A stretch of 64,000 nucleotides of DNA from Streptomyces sp. TLI_105 (GCF_900105415.1 NZ_FNSM01000002.1:186001-250000); one strand, 5' to 3'. Positions 22,485 to 32,337 are shown, counted from the stretch's first letter. Made by a program: numbers and translations. The notes: generated from the sequence alone by a model not told the origin.

Positions 22485-25229
22485 GTGTCCAGCACCTCCG
22501 ACGGTCCCGGCGACGGCCCCGGCCGGCTCATCCCCTTTCCCCCCGGAGGCGATGTCACCGACCGGCCCGTACCGCTCGCCGATATCGACCGCCTCATTCC
22601 CCCGCCCAGCGAAATCCCTACGGAAAACCCCATGGAGCGGACGATCGAACTGCCGCCCGTCCGGGAACCGATCGGCCCAGAAAGTGTGCTGCGCGCCGAA
22701 TCCACCCCCGCCTATTCCCCGACTGTAGAAGAAACCGGCGGCGGAGAAGAGGGCGGCGGGGAATATGAATACGAGCCGCGCCGCACCTTTATGGAAAGGA
22801 TCGGTGACTGGCTCGAATACAGGATCGCCCAGGGGTATGCCGGTCTCGAGGCCGAAGGCCCCTACCGGGAAGCGGTCATCGAGGCGAAAGTCGCCCGCCT
22901 GAAAGCGGAAAGCGAACGCGAAATCGCCCTGCTGGAAGTGCACAACAAACTGCGCCAGGCGGGTATCCAGGCGGCAGCCGACAAAAAGGCCGCCCGGGGC
23001 AAGGGCGACGCGGCCGCGATGAAAACCGGCTCCAACACCTCCGGCGGAAGCCGGGGCGGTTTTGGCGGCGGCCGCGGCGGTTCCGGCACTGGTCCGGCCG
23101 GAGGCGGCAGGAACACCTCCGGAGCCGGCGGCGGCCGGGGCGGCGCCGGCTCCGGCGCGGACAAGGGCGGCCGCAAGGACGCCAGGTCCTCCGCCACCCA
23201 CTCGCCGGCCCCGGCCGCGAAGGCGAACGAGGACAAGCGCCGCCAGGAACGGCAGCGCGCCAAGGAGCAGGCCCCGGCCGGAGGCGGCCGGGACGGAACC
23301 GGCGGTGGCCGGGGCGGAGCCGGCGGCAGCCGGGACGGCGCCAAGGGCTCCGGCGGCGCGTCGCCGAGTCAGGACCGGGCGACCGCCCGGCAGTCGGCCC
23401 GGGCCGAACGGCACGCCGAGCGGGGTAAGGCCAAGGACCAGCGGCGGGCGGCCGAGCAGGCCGCCGGTCTGAAGGACCGCACCAAGGACCGCGAGCAGGC
23501 GCGCGCCGAGCGGCAGCGGGCCCGGGACAAGGACTGGGCGGACCGCGAGGCGCGCCAGGAGCGGGAGCAGAAGGACCGGGCCGAGCGCGGCGCCGCCCGC
23601 GCGGCCCGACGCCAGGAGCGCAAGGCCCGGCGGGAGAAGGCGAAGGCGGCCGGGGCCGGGCGTACGACGCTGGGCAAGGCGGTCGGGGACGAGGCACAGC
23701 GACGATTCGACAAGCGCCGCCAGGCCGCCGAGGACGCCCGGCTCGCCAAGGACAAGGCAGGCGAAGGCAAGGCCGAGTCCGAGAAGACCGAGGCCAAGGA
23801 GGAGTCCGAGAAGACCAAGGGCACGGCTGGTGACGGCAAGACCGAGGGGACGGGCAAGCCGGCGCCGGACTTTGAGGACGGCAAGAAGGCCGGCGGAAAG
23901 GACGAGGCCGGCGGAAAGGAGGACAAGGGCTCCGGCGACAAGACGACAGAGCCCGGCGGCCCGGACAAGGCCGAGGCGGAGAAGGAACCGGGCGAGCCCG
24001 GTACGGCCGAGACCGCCGAGGAGGAGTCCGGCAGCGGTGACAGCAAGGCCGGGAAGCCCACCGGGCCCGAGGCGCCCACGACCGCCGCCAAGAGCCCTGA
24101 AAGCCCCTCAGAGACCCCAACAACCGCGTCCGCGGGCACGGAGCCGGAAGAGGCTGAGATCGTCGAGGAGAAGCCGTCTGGCGGCTCCGCCGAGACGGCT
24201 GGAGGCGAAGAACCGCGTTTGGGGAAGCGGTCGTTCGGTGAGCGCGTCAAGGACCGGCTCACCAGGAACAAGCCCCCTGCCGAGGAGGGCCCGCGGCCGC
24301 CGCTGTGGATGGAGGCGGAGGGCGAGCGCGCCCGCTCTCCGCTTCGCCCGGAGTCCGACGATGACATCGTCGACGCCGACGTCATCGACGACCGCCCCGG
24401 ACAAGAGCCCGGGCAGAGCGCCGAGCCTCAGGATCTCCACGCCCCTCACCCGCCCAAGAACGGGCTCGAGAAGGACGCTGCCGAGGCAGACCCGGCGGCG
24501 GCAGGACAAACCCCCGGGTCCGACACACCGGCCGGCAACGACGGCAAGCCCGCGAAGGAGAGCGAGCCGACGGAGGAGAGCAAGCCCTCCGGTCCCGACG
24601 AAGTACCCGGCGGCAAGGCCGACCCCCTGGCAGACCTCACCAAAGCCCAGCTCCTGGGGTTCCTCGTGCCGGGCCACTCCCGCCCGCCCGAGCCCTCGAG
24701 GCCCGTCTGGAACGACACGAGCACCGCCCCAGCAGGGGGCGGGCCCGGGATGGAGATCCCGGCGCAGTCCGCACCACCCGACACCACCCCCAAGGAGACC
24801 CTGTCGATGGGCAACACTCCGGCACAGGCCGGTTCGCGGTCGCTGCCCGCCAAGCACCAGACCGACATCAAGTTCAACGAGTACCTGGTGTTGATGACCA
24901 ACATCGCCCTGGGCGCCCTCGGTGACAAGGAGACGGCCGACGAGATGATCGGCCGCCTACTGGCCACGGCCAAAGCCCTTGAGGAGATCGCCGCTGACCT
25001 GGCCGACGACCACAACATCGACGCAGAGATCACTTCGCAGATCAGCGAGTTGTCCGAGGCGCTGGCGGAGATGACGGCCCAGGCCGCTCGGTGCTCCCAG
25101 GAGTGCGCGGACGCAGCCGAGGCCGCCGTGCACGCCGCCGCCGGCGTCGCCCGCGTCTACGGCCAGGACATGGACGCCAAACAGGACGCGGGCCTGGCCC
25201 ACGCCTCGGCCGCCGCCCACCACAACTGA
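22485..25229 (+). CDS. large disordered protein with helical C-terminal domain
   Basis: 914 residues from GTG 22485, preceded by AAGGAAGGAG. Residues 1-130 are acidic and mixed; about 145-230 is a membrane-proximal-like helix (FMERIGDWLEYRIAQGYAGLEAEGPYREAVIEAKVARLKAE); from 185 to about 780 the chain is low complexity, first Gly/Arg-rich (GGGRGGSGTGPAGGG), then Arg/Ala/Glu-rich, then Glu/Lys/Gly/Pro-rich. The last 120 residues fold as helices (DIKFNEYLVLMTNIALGALG ... EITSQISELSEALAEMTAQAARC). No transmembrane segment. I know no family; a scaffold of the transfer apparatus is only a guess from position. Confidence 0.65.
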   Translation: MSSTSDGPGDGPGRLIPFPPGGDVTDRPVPLADIDRLIPPPSEIPTENPMERTIELPPVREPIGPESVLRAESTPAYSPTVEETGGGEEGGGEYEYEPRRTFMERIGDWLEYRIAQGYAGLEAEGPYREAVIEAKVARLKAESEREIALLEVHNKLRQAGIQAAADKKAARGKGDAAAMKTGSNTSGGSRGGFGGGRGGSGTGPAGGGRNTSGAGGGRGGAGSGADKGGRKDARSSATHSPAPAAKANEDKRRQERQRAKEQAPAGGGRDGTGGGRGGAGGSRDGAKGSGGASPSQDRATARQSARAERHAERGKAKDQRRAAEQAAGLKDRTKDREQARAERQRARDKDWADREARQEREQKDRAERGAARAARRQERKARREKAKAAGAGRTTLGKAVGDEAQRRFDKRRQAAEDARLAKDKAGEGKAESEKTEAKEESEKTKGTAGDGKTEGTGKPAPDFEDGKKAGGKDEAGGKEDKGSGDKTTEPGGPDKAEAEKEPGEPGTAETAEEESGSGDSKAGKPTGPEAPTTAAKSPESPSETPTTASAGTEPEEAEIVEEKPSGGSAETAGGEEPRLGKRSFGERVKDRLTRNKPPAEEGPRPPLWMEAEGERARSPLRPESDDDIVDADVIDDRPGQEPGQSAEPQDLHAPHPPKNGLEKDAAEADPAAAGQTPGSDTPAGNDGKPAKESEPTEESKPSGPDEVPGGKADPLADLTKAQLLGFLVPGHSRPPEPSRPVWNDTSTAPAGGGPGMEIPAQSAPPDTTPKETLSMGNTPAQAGSRSLPAKHQTDIKFNEYLVLMTNIALGALGDKETADEMIGRLLATAKALEEIAADLADDHNIDAEITSQISELSEALAEMTAQAARCSQECADAAEAAVHAAAGVARVYGQDMDAKQDAGLAHASAAAHHN

Positions 25230-25264
25230 CCCGAACCGAACCATTGAAAGGAGACACCATCCCG

Positions 25265-25666
25265 ATGAGCAGCGGAAACACCGGCGAAACCGTCACCAGT
25301 GACGACAACAGCTACAAGGCCATCCAGGCCAAGCTGACCAGACTGTCGAACGCGCTGGATGACAAGGCCGCCGAGCTGGAGGTCCTGCAGAACCGGATGA
25401 AGGCCAACGCCAAGAAGGCCCAGGACACCGCCCAGGCCATCGAGCACGCTGACCTGGACCCGCGGTTCGTGGAGCTGACCTCCGCGGTCTCCACCGCGCT
25501 GGGCGGTGCGGCCGTCCACATCCAGCGCCTGACCGAGGACACGGTTGCGAGCGCGTCCCACTCCCGTGTGCTCCAGCGCTCGCACGCCCGGTTCTACGGC
25601 GAGCTCGACGAGGTCCGCTCGAACCGCCGGGAGAAGACCCCCAAGCCCGGGTTCTTCGATGACTAG
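25265..25666 (+). CDS. coiled-coil hypothetical protein
   Basis: 133 residues from ATG 25265, with AAAGGAG about 11 bases upstream. It has a coiled coil (YKAIQAKLTRLSNALDDKAAELEVLQNRMKANAKK) and a second helix pair, and ends KPGFFDD. Its helices resemble the C-terminal domain of the preceding disordered protein, so the two could interact. Function unknown. Confidence 0.6.
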   Translation: MSSGNTGETVTSDDNSYKAIQAKLTRLSNALDDKAAELEVLQNRMKANAKKAQDTAQAIEHADLDPRFVELTSAVSTALGGAAVHIQRLTEDTVASASHSRVLQRSHARFYGELDEVRSNRREKTPKPGFFDD

Positions 25667-25732
25667 GGCACTTCTTCCGGATCTTGGTTGGGGCGGACTC
25701 CGCACGCTGTTGCCCGCACATATATTGGCGAG

Positions 25733-25981
25733 ATGGACGAAGCCGAGGCGAGCGGACAGGTGTGGAGGGACGAGGTCCGAGCGCGTCCGACAGCTGAACA
25801 GGATCGAGATGCCCTGGCCCGGCTTGTCGAGGTCGACGCGGACTCCTTCGAGGTTGAGCTGTACGAGCGCGCGGCAGATCCTCAGGTGCTTGAAATCGAT
25901 CGCGCCCAGAGGTCGAAGGTTGGGCAGTACGCCAGGCATGTGCGGCGACTTCGGGAGCATCGGCATTGCCAAGGAAGTTGA
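25733..25981 (+). CDS. hypothetical acidic-basic helical protein
   Basis: 82 residues from ATG 25733 (earlier start 25688 is possible). EEAEASGQVWRDEV-like helix then RDALARLVEVDADSFEVELYERAADPQVLEI. No family recognised. The stop codon lies six bases before the left end of the IS at 25987, so the insertion happened just after the gene and left it intact. Confidence 0.5.
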   Translation: MDEAEASGQVWRDEVRARPTAEQDRDALARLVEVDADSFEVELYERAADPQVLEIDRAQRSKVGQYARHVRRLREHRHCQGS

Positions 25982-25986
25982 TCAGT

Positions 25987-26885
25987 GAGCCGTTTTCATC
26001 CTGCCTCTGAAGGGCTATAAGGCCTGGTCAGCTGGGGCGGTAACGTGGCAGAGCCCCCGGTCGTTGGCGGTGTTGATTCCACTCGACACTGCCGACAGCC
26101 CGGGGGCTCTGTTGGTTCCGTATCCTGCCACGCTCGACGTCCCGTACGAGCTGGTCGAGCATGTCTCCTGGCTGATCTACGCCCGAAGGCGTGAACTGAA
26201 CTCGCCGTGGAGACGACTCGGCTGCTTCAAGCAGGCCCTGCTCGTCCTGGCCCACCTCCGGAAGAACGAGACGTTCGCCCAACTCGCGGCCGGGTTCGGC
26301 GTCTCCACCGCGACGGCCTGGCGCTACGTAGACGAAACCCTGGACGTCCTCGCCGCGTGGGCGCCCGGCCTGCACGAGGCCCTGACCGGACTGGGCGAGG
26401 GCGACTTCGTGATCGTGGACGGCACTCTGATCCCCACCGACCGCATCGCCGCCGACGAACCGTACTACTCGATGAAGCACCGCAAGCACGGCATGAACGT
26501 GCAGGTCATCGCTCGCCCCGACGGCACACCGCTGTGGTTCTCCCGCGCGACACCCGGCCGGACCCACGACCTGACCGCCGCGCGTGCCCACGGCATTGTC
26601 CAGGCCTGCCTCACCCGCCAGATCCTCGTCCTCGCGGACCGCGCCTACCAGGGCGCTGGCGCCACCGTCCGCACCCCCTACTACCGCCACCGCGAACAGC
26701 CCGAGCACTACCAGCGGTTCAACCAAGACCACACCAGACTGAGGGCCCCGGGCGAACGTGCCTTCGCGCAGTTGAAGTCCTGGCGAATCCTCCGGCGAGC
26801 CAGATGCTCCACTCGCCGCATCGGCACCGTCGTCCAAGCCGTTCACACACTGCTGAACTGCAGTTATTCAGGATGAAAACGGCTC
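25987..26885 (+). mobile_element. IS5-family (ISL2-like) insertion sequence, 899 bp
   Basis: Perfect 17-bp terminal inverted repeats, GAGCCGTTTTCATCCTG at 25987-26003 and its complement at 26869-26885, flanked by the 3-bp direct repeat AGT on each side (25984-25986, 26886-26888). ANT target duplications of this kind are typical of the ISL2 group. A single transposase gene fills it. The element looks complete and recent. Confidence 0.9.
26064..26876 (+). CDS. IS5-family transposase
   Basis: 270 residues in one frame. An N-terminal HTH (KNETFAQLAAGFGVSTATAWRYVDETL) is followed by a DDE_Tnp_4 core: first Asp in FVIVDGTLIPTDRI, second in ILVLADRAYQGAGATV, Glu in GERAFAQLKSWRIL. All three catalytic acids are present. 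The stop lies inside the right inverted repeat region. Expected to catalyse cut-and-paste movement of the 899-bp element. Confidence 0.9.
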   Translation: MAVLIPLDTADSPGALLVPYPATLDVPYELVEHVSWLIYARRRELNSPWRRLGCFKQALLVLAHLRKNETFAQLAAGFGVSTATAWRYVDETLDVLAAWAPGLHEALTGLGEGDFVIVDGTLIPTDRIAADEPYYSMKHRKHGMNVQVIARPDGTPLWFSRATPGRTHDLTAARAHGIVQACLTRQILVLADRAYQGAGATVRTPYYRHREQPEHYQRFNQDHTRLRAPGERAFAQLKSWRILRRARCSTRRIGTVVQAVHTLLNCSYSG

Positions 26886-27050
26886 AGTGAGCCTCTTCAG
26901 CGGCCACCCCAGAGGGTGAGTGGCTCTGTGGGGTTGACCGTCCTCTGAGCTGCAGTGGTGATCAGCCCTCGCGGATCCGGCCGTCACCCGATCGGTGGCC
27001 GTTCTGAAGAAGCTCAGTGATCTTTAGATCATCTGAGTCGTTGGTCGGGT

Positions 27051-27375
27051 GTGTCGTTGACTGACGCCCGGTGGGCGAGGACCGAGCCGGTGCTGCCGGA
27101 CCGGAAGCCGAAGCGGGGTGGGCGGTGGCGTCGATCACCTGCCGGTGATCGACGCGATCGCGTTCACGTACCGCACCGGCACACCGTGAATGGACCTGCC
27201 CGAGCACTTCGGTTCGTGGAAGGGGGCTCACAACCGACTGCGGAAGTGGGCCGCTGGCGGGACCTGGGAGAAGGTCTTCACCGCTCTGCTCGCCCAGGCC
27301 GATGCCGAAGGCCATCTCGACTGAGTCGTCGCAGTCGACTCCACCTTCGTCCGAGCCCATCAGCACGCCGCCATC
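27051..27375 (+). pseudogene. IS5-family transposase remnant
   Basis: Starts LTDARWARTEPVLPDRKPKRGGRW, shifts frame, and continues PVIDAIAFTYRTGTP, an in-frame stop, MDLPEHFGSWKGAHNRLRKWAAGGTWEKVF, another stop, and VAVDSTFVRAHQHAA, after which similarity ends. It thus holds only the N-terminal half, with a frameshift and two stops. It borders the membrane-anchored protein gene on the opposite strand. Confidence 0.8.
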
Positions 27376-27411
27376 TCCATCTGGTCGGCGAGGTGATCCG
27401 AAAGAAACGGC

Positions 27412-28194
27412 TCAGCCGACATCCTCGGACTTCAGCAGTCGGCGTGCAGCCGACACCAGCTCGCCAAGAGCGGCATTGAGGCTCTCCTCCTGGTCCCGCC
27501 GCCGTTCGCGAAGGTGGAACCGGTACGTGTCGTCGAGCAAGAGGAGCCTTTCGTCGTCACCCACGTGAGGCAGCTGCTCCAATGCCGTACGGGCCGCCGA
27601 CCTGAACGCCGCATACTCATTCCCGTCACGGGCGAGGTTGGCAACGCGTGCGTCATCCAGCGCGCGGAGCGCTCGCTGTGCCCAGACATGGTGCGGTGAC
27701 ATCACGGGGGTGGCTTCCAACCTGCGGCGAACTCGCTCCGCCGGCGCGCGGTCGTCTGCGAGATCCATGCAGCTCTCCACCACCACGACGACCTGACGAG
27801 CCAATTCCACCAGGCTCGCCGGGGCGATCAACTCAAGCTCTGCCTGCTTCTGTGACAGCTCCAGGTACGCAGTCCGGATGGCTGCCTGATCACCCCCCTG
27901 ATGATCCCGCTGATACAACGCCTTCGCATAGGACACCGTCTCTCGCGCCTTCTGTACGAACTGGGCTATCTCACGCCTGCGGTCGTCCCGCAGGGCTGCC
28001 AATCGCTGTGCCTCTGCCGTGATGCGAGCGGCATCCCGAGCGGCGTCCGCTTGAGCACGGCCACCCCGCAGCTGGATCCGTGCGCCGATGAAGTTGCCGA
28101 GGATGCCCCCGCCGATCCCGATGAATGCCACCACCGCGGCGAAAACCTCGGGATTCCCCTTGATCGCTTCGATGACTCTGCCCATGGCGGCCAT
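27412..28194 (-). CDS. membrane-anchored helical protein of unknown function
   Basis: 260 residues from ATG 28192-28194 (second Met at 28185). One membrane segment, EVFAAVVAFIGIGGGILGNFIGARI, lies near residues 15-38, followed by a long cytoplasmic helical region (RGGRAQADAARDAARITAEAQRLAALRDDRRREIAQFV) and a compact C-terminus. Related single-pass proteins are common in Streptomyces. It is the only leftward gene in this part of the transfer cluster and abuts an IS remnant, so it may have been brought in. Confidence 0.65.
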   Translation of the reverse strand: MAAMGRVIEAIKGNPEVFAAVVAFIGIGGGILGNFIGARIQLRGGRAQADAARDAARITAEAQRLAALRDDRRREIAQFVQKARETVSYAKALYQRDHQGGDQAAIRTAYLELSQKQAELELIAPASLVELARQVVVVVESCMDLADDRAPAERVRRRLEATPVMSPHHVWAQRALRALDDARVANLARDGNEYAAFRSAARTALEQLPHVGDDERLLLLDDTYRFHLRERRRDQEESLNAALGELVSAARRLLKSEDVG

Positions 28195-28370
28195 CGTGCC
28201 GCGAACTGCTCTACAGCGCCGACTGCTTGCCAGTCTGCATCCTCCGGCGCCATGTCTCGGATGACGGAAAACAAAGACGGCGCGGCGAGGTGCTCTGCCA
28301 GACGGCACGGTCAGAGGAGATCCAGAAGAACGACCTAGCCCCAACCCAAAAGCCTCCACCCCCGCCCTTG

Positions 28371-28408
28371 TCAGGGGCCGGCCCGCCACCGCGCGGACCG
28401 GCCCCTGA
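28371..28408 (+). terminator. hairpin before tra gene
   Basis: TCAGGGGCCGG pairs with CCGGCCCCTGA around a 16-nt loop, ending 25 bp before the tra start. Position suggests an attenuator or leader structure of the tra mRNA. Confidence 0.5.
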
Positions 28409-28433
28409 CCCTGTTTTTCCAGGAGAACTCTCG

Positions 28434-30581
28434 ATGGTCCTGCCGCGCAGCGTGGCGCTCGAACGCCTCGCCTACACCCTGACCGCCCCCGCCCTGGCCA
28501 TCGCCCCCAACCTGACCCCCGACGGCCCGGCGAACATCGCCGTCCTGCTGGCGGGCGCTGCCGGGGCCGCGAACCTGATCCACGCTGCCACCAGCCGCCT
28601 GCCCGGCTCCGGACAGCGCATCGTGCGCTCCTTCCCCCTGGCCCTGGCCGCCGGGGTCGACCTGGCGGCGGTATGGACGCCCGGCTACGGACCGGTGCAG
28701 ACCGACGTCCTGCTCGCGGCCGGCTGGGCCCTGCTGTGCGGCGCGCTCGCCCCGCTGTCCCGCGCTGGACGGCGCGGCCACCGTCCCGCCCCGGTCACCG
28801 AGCTGCCCGCCGTCCCGGCCGCGCCCGTTCCGGCGGCTCTGCTCGCCTGGGCCGAAGCGGCGAAGGAGCCGCTGCATCCCGAGGACGCTGCCTCCCTCTA
28901 CACCCGCAGCGCACGCGAGCTGTGGGAGCGGGCCGGTCTTCCCGGCGGCACGCTGCTGGTGAAGGCGATCCCGCACCCGGACACGGCGAAGGATCTGACG
29001 ATCCTGCTGCGCTCCAAGGACCCTGGGCGCCCGATCCGGTCCCTGTCCGAGGCCGACGTGGCCGCCGCGTTCGCGGTGTACGAGCAGGAGGTCGCTCTGG
29101 CGCCGGTGGAGCAGCAGCCGGAGGGCCGGCAGGGCGGGCCGGGCTGGCTGCAGGCCCACATCACTCCCGACGCCACCGCCCGTCGCGCCAAGGCCCCCAC
29201 CCTGAAGGAGCGGTGGGCCGACAAGGTCGCCGGGTCCAAGGGCGGCGCCCCCGGCTCCGAGCTCGTCGCCCGTACCCGCGACGAGGAGCGCGGGGTGACG
29301 TTCTACCGGGGGCGGATGGTTGATGAGACCGAGGTGCCGCGGATCGACCTGGCCAAGGTCTGTCGCGGCCTGGGCATCCCTGCCGACGACTCGTGCGTGT
29401 TCGTCCTCATCGACGGTTCGGAGTTCCTGATCAGCGTCTTCGACACCCCGCCGCTGTCGCAGATCTTCCCGGCTACACGCGAGCTGCTCACGCCCGACGC
29501 CAAGGGCATGTACGTGTGCGGGTACACCACCACCGGCCAGCCGGTGAAGAACATGATCTACCAGCACGACAAGAACGCGCCCTGTCACGGACTCATCCTC
29601 GGTGTGAGCCGCTCGGGCAAGACCCAGTACTTCGCCCTGGCGATGGCCGCCCACTCACTGGGCGGCGGGGTGGTGTGGCTGTCCACCGTCCGCAAGGACG
29701 AAAAGACATCCGTGCTGGGCCAGTACATCGACCGGCAGGGCTCCAACGCCCTGTGGATGGCCCGCTCCCTGCGCGCGGCCAAGGCCCTGTGTGAGATCCG
29801 GGCGGAGATGCCCTGGTCGCACGACGGCCAGCCGCATGACTTCAAGCCCGGCGACCCGCGCTGCCCCTACCGGCCGCTGGCGGTGTTCGCGGACGAGTTC
29901 ATGACCGCCTCCAAGGACGAGGAGTACGGAGAGTTCATCCAGACCGACGCCGACGACCTGACCGTCACCGGCCTGAAGTACGGCATCGGTTTCGTCCCCG
30001 CCGGCCAGAGTCCCTTCGCGCACGACGGGTTCTCCTCCGGCATGAAGGCCAACCTGCGGCAGAACTCCCGCGCGGTGGTGTTCAACATGGGCAACCCCTC
30101 CTCCACCCGCAAGGCCGTCGAGGGCGCCATGGAAAACCCCCACGACGTGCCGACGATCCCGACCCGCTACTCCCAGCAGGAGGGCTCGGTGATCGAACGG
30201 GCCATGCGCGGCGAGGCCGACCCGGAAAACGGCGTCTCCACCGGCGGTGTCGCGATCATCGTCCTGGACAACGGCCGCGCCGTCCTCATGCGCTCGCTGT
30301 TCGCCGACTTCGACACCGACCTCGCGAGCATCTTCCCCGACGAGGTCGTCCATCTCACCGACTACGAGATCAGCGAGCTGACCAAGCGGGGCCTGTGGTT
30401 CGACTGGAACGAGCCCGAGCGCCCCGGCGAGTTCCGGCCCGCACCCGACGACGACGGCGACGAGCCCCGTCGGCACGGCGGTGGCGGGAAGCCCGGCGGC
30501 GGCAAGCCCGCGGGCAAGCGCCGTGCCGAGGTCACCTCCGCCCGCCAGGCCCTCGAGGCCATCAAGACCCTCGTCCCCTGA
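28434..30581 (+). CDS. FtsK/TraB-like conjugative DNA-transfer ATPase
   Basis: 715 residues from ATG 28434, preceded by CAGGAGAACT. The N-terminus has membrane segments (PANIAVLLAGAAGAANLI, FPLALAAGVDLAAVW, TDVLLAAGWALLCGALAPL). The motor domain has Walker A GVSRSGKT at about residue 390-397, Walker B LAVFADEF near 482-489, and downstream conserved FVPAGQSPF and NLRQNSRAVVFNMGNPSSTR. The tail is Gly/Pro/Lys-rich. Streptomyces plasmids move double-stranded DNA with a single hexameric TraB ATPase of this family, so this is probably the main transfer protein. It is followed by two small membrane proteins in the same direction. Confidence 0.85.
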   Translation: MVLPRSVALERLAYTLTAPALAIAPNLTPDGPANIAVLLAGAAGAANLIHAATSRLPGSGQRIVRSFPLALAAGVDLAAVWTPGYGPVQTDVLLAAGWALLCGALAPLSRAGRRGHRPAPVTELPAVPAAPVPAALLAWAEAAKEPLHPEDAASLYTRSARELWERAGLPGGTLLVKAIPHPDTAKDLTILLRSKDPGRPIRSLSEADVAAAFAVYEQEVALAPVEQQPEGRQGGPGWLQAHITPDATARRAKAPTLKERWADKVAGSKGGAPGSELVARTRDEERGVTFYRGRMVDETEVPRIDLAKVCRGLGIPADDSCVFVLIDGSEFLISVFDTPPLSQIFPATRELLTPDAKGMYVCGYTTTGQPVKNMIYQHDKNAPCHGLILGVSRSGKTQYFALAMAAHSLGGGVVWLSTVRKDEKTSVLGQYIDRQGSNALWMARSLRAAKALCEIRAEMPWSHDGQPHDFKPGDPRCPYRPLAVFADEFMTASKDEEYGEFIQTDADDLTVTGLKYGIGFVPAGQSPFAHDGFSSGMKANLRQNSRAVVFNMGNPSSTRKAVEGAMENPHDVPTIPTRYSQQEGSVIERAMRGEADPENGVSTGGVAIIVLDNGRAVLMRSLFADFDTDLASIFPDEVVHLTDYEISELTKRGLWFDWNEPERPGEFRPAPDDDGDEPRRHGGGGKPGGGKPAGKRRAEVTSARQALEAIKTLVP

Positions 30582-30604
30582 CCCAACCCCACTCCCCCAT
30601 CCCC

Positions 30605-30639
30605 GTGGGCCCGGCCGCGTGCTGCGCGGCCGGGCCCAC
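30605..30639 (+). terminator. 15-bp hairpin after tra gene
   Basis: GTGGGCCCGGCCGCG and CGCGGCCGGGCCCAC flank a 5-nt loop, a perfect stem 24 bp after the tra stop and 25 bp before the next start. Confidence 0.7.
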
Positions 30640-30663
30640 AGCCATCCCCGATCGGAGACTTCC

Positions 30664-31161
30664 ATGGACTTCCGCCCCGCCCCCAGCCGCCCGATGACCG
30701 GCCCCGAAGCCGCCGCCGAGGCCGAACGGATCCTGCGCACCGCCTTCCACGACCAGCCGCAGCCGCCGGCCCCGATCCCGACCTCGTTCCAGGACGAGAC
30801 CCCGCTCCCGAAGATCGGGCCCACCCCGCCGGTGCTCCAGCCCGAGACCCGCACCGTCCCGGCCTGGGCGGCCGGCACGGCTGTCGCCGCCATCGGGATC
30901 GGCGCCGGGATCACCGGCGTGGGCTGCAGCGCCTGGCTGATCCTGCAGGGCCTGGCCGCCGTCACCCTCACCAGCGTCCTGATGGTCACCCTCCCCCTCG
31001 CCGCGCTCGCCGCCCTGGCCACCGCGATCGGCAGCGCCCTCCAGCACGCCCGCGCGACCGTCACCCACAACGAGAACCACTACAACGCCCCGGTCACCCA
31101 GCACGTGCAGCACACCGAGCAGACCGCCCGCGGCTTCTTCGGCCGCATCACCAACCGCTGA
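30664..31161 (+). CDS. small Spd-type membrane protein
   Basis: 165 residues from ATG 30664. Two hydrophobic segments, VPAWAAGTAVAAIGIGAGITGVGC and LAAVTLTSVLMVTLPLAALAALATAIG, follow a Pro-rich N-terminus, and the C-terminus has HNENHYNAPVTQHVQH. Position right after the transfer ATPase and the topology fit a plasmid-spread (Spd) protein, though I do not recognise the exact family. Confidence 0.65.
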   Translation: MDFRPAPSRPMTGPEAAAEAERILRTAFHDQPQPPAPIPTSFQDETPLPKIGPTPPVLQPETRTVPAWAAGTAVAAIGIGAGITGVGCSAWLILQGLAAVTLTSVLMVTLPLAALAALATAIGSALQHARATVTHNENHYNAPVTQHVQHTEQTARGFFGRITNR

Positions 31162-31179
31162 ATCCGGCCGCTCCGCCCG

Positions 31180-31220
31180 GCTCTCGTCCCCCGCCCCCAT
31201 GCGGCCGGCAGGACGAGAGC
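31180..31220 (+). terminator. intergenic hairpin
   Basis: GCTCTCGTCC (31180-31189) pairs with GGACGAGAGC (31211-31220), with outer CCG/CGG extension. The same type of structure recurs near 32099-32140 after the next gene. Confidence 0.55.
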
Positions 31221-31280
31221 GGGACCGGCCACCCGGCCCCAGCACCATCCCCGTCCTCTTTCGTGAAGGAGTTCCCGGCG

Positions 31281-32078
31281 ATGCAGACCGGACCGACCAA
31301 CAACTCCCCGCTCCCCCGCCCCGGCCAGACACCGAAGCCGCCCTCCAAGGACAGCATGCGGGCACGGCTGGACGCCGTCGGCGCCTGGTGGAACCGCGCC
31401 TGGGAACAGGGCGGTGTCCTGCACGGCGTGTGGGAGGACATCCGCCGCACACCGAAGGCCGACTGGCACGGCCTGGCCCACTGGATCAAGGCGCTCGTCC
31501 TGGTGGTCGCGGCCGCGGTGCTGGTGATGCTCCTCGGCGCGGCCGCCGGCGTCCTGGGCGCCCTCACCGACACGGTCACTACCGCCGTGCCCCGCCCGCA
31601 CATGGATCTGGAGCACGACACCAGCGGCATCTGGCCCACCCTCACCACCCCCATCCGCGCCTTCCTCGACGCCCAGGCCGCGCACCTGCCCGCCTTGTCC
31701 GGCGCCACCGTCTACACCCTGTGGCAGACCACCGGACTGATCGGCCTGCTTGGCGGGTTCCTGCGCATCAGCGGGGCCCGCATCCTGTGGACCCTGTGGG
31801 GTCTTTCCAGCATCTGGGTCGTGTGGTCCGCCTCCCCCGTTGGCGGCCGCCTCCTGGCCGCCGCGCTCGCCGCCGTCGTCTGGGGGCTCGCCAGCATCCT
31901 CGCCCTGCGCGGCCTGTCGTTCCGCCCCGTCATCCACAACCACCAGGCGGCCCCGGTCGCGCCGGCCTTCAGCCCCGAGTTCCGCCCCGAACTCCACCTC
32001 CACGCCACGCTGCCCGCGCCCACCCCGCCCGGTGACGAAACCCCGCCCCCGACCGTCATCCGCTTCCCCAACCGCTGA
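31281..32078 (+). CDS. Spd-type membrane protein
   Basis: 265 residues from ATG 31281, preceded by GAAGGAGTTCC. It has membrane segments near residues 76-100 ([24 protein letters not shown]), 145-168 ([20 protein letters not shown]) and two more before 215, then a His/Pro-rich tail. It is the last intact gene of the transfer cluster, cut off from whatever followed by the Tn3 remnant. Proposed role in intramycelial plasmid spread is by context. Confidence 0.65.
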   Translation: MQTGPTNNSPLPRPGQTPKPPSKDSMRARLDAVGAWWNRAWEQGGVLHGVWEDIRRTPKADWHGLAHWIKALVLVVAAAVLVMLLGAAAGVLGALTDTVTTAVPRPHMDLEHDTSGIWPTLTTPIRAFLDAQAAHLPALSGATVYTLWQTTGLIGLLGGFLRISGARILWTLWGLSSIWVVWSASPVGGRLLAAALAAVVWGLASILALRGLSFRPVIHNHQAAPVAPAFSPEFRPELHLHATLPAPTPPGDETPPPTVIRFPNR

Positions 32079-32337
32079 ACCACCCCGGCCGCTCCGCCTG
32101 GCTCTCGCCCACCCTTCCCGAGGTGAGCGAGGGCCGGACAGGCCGACCGGCCACCGCCCGCGCCCCGACGGCCCCTTCCGGCCGGCGGGGCGCAGCACTG
32201 CCCGCCCTCACACCCGCTGGAGGACAATCCGTGCTCGTACCCCGTCCGCGCCGCCGGATCGGGCGCCCGCGTCCGCAGCACCCTGGTCCCCGCTACCCGC
32301 ACCGCCCCGCCCGGCTCCCCAGCTCCTGGAGCGGGTG

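Noticed and set aside
31750..32337. Upstream extension of the Tn3 transposase frame
   Set aside because: This part is antisense-type Pro/Arg/Ser-rich sequence over the preceding membrane protein gene and intergenic hairpin.
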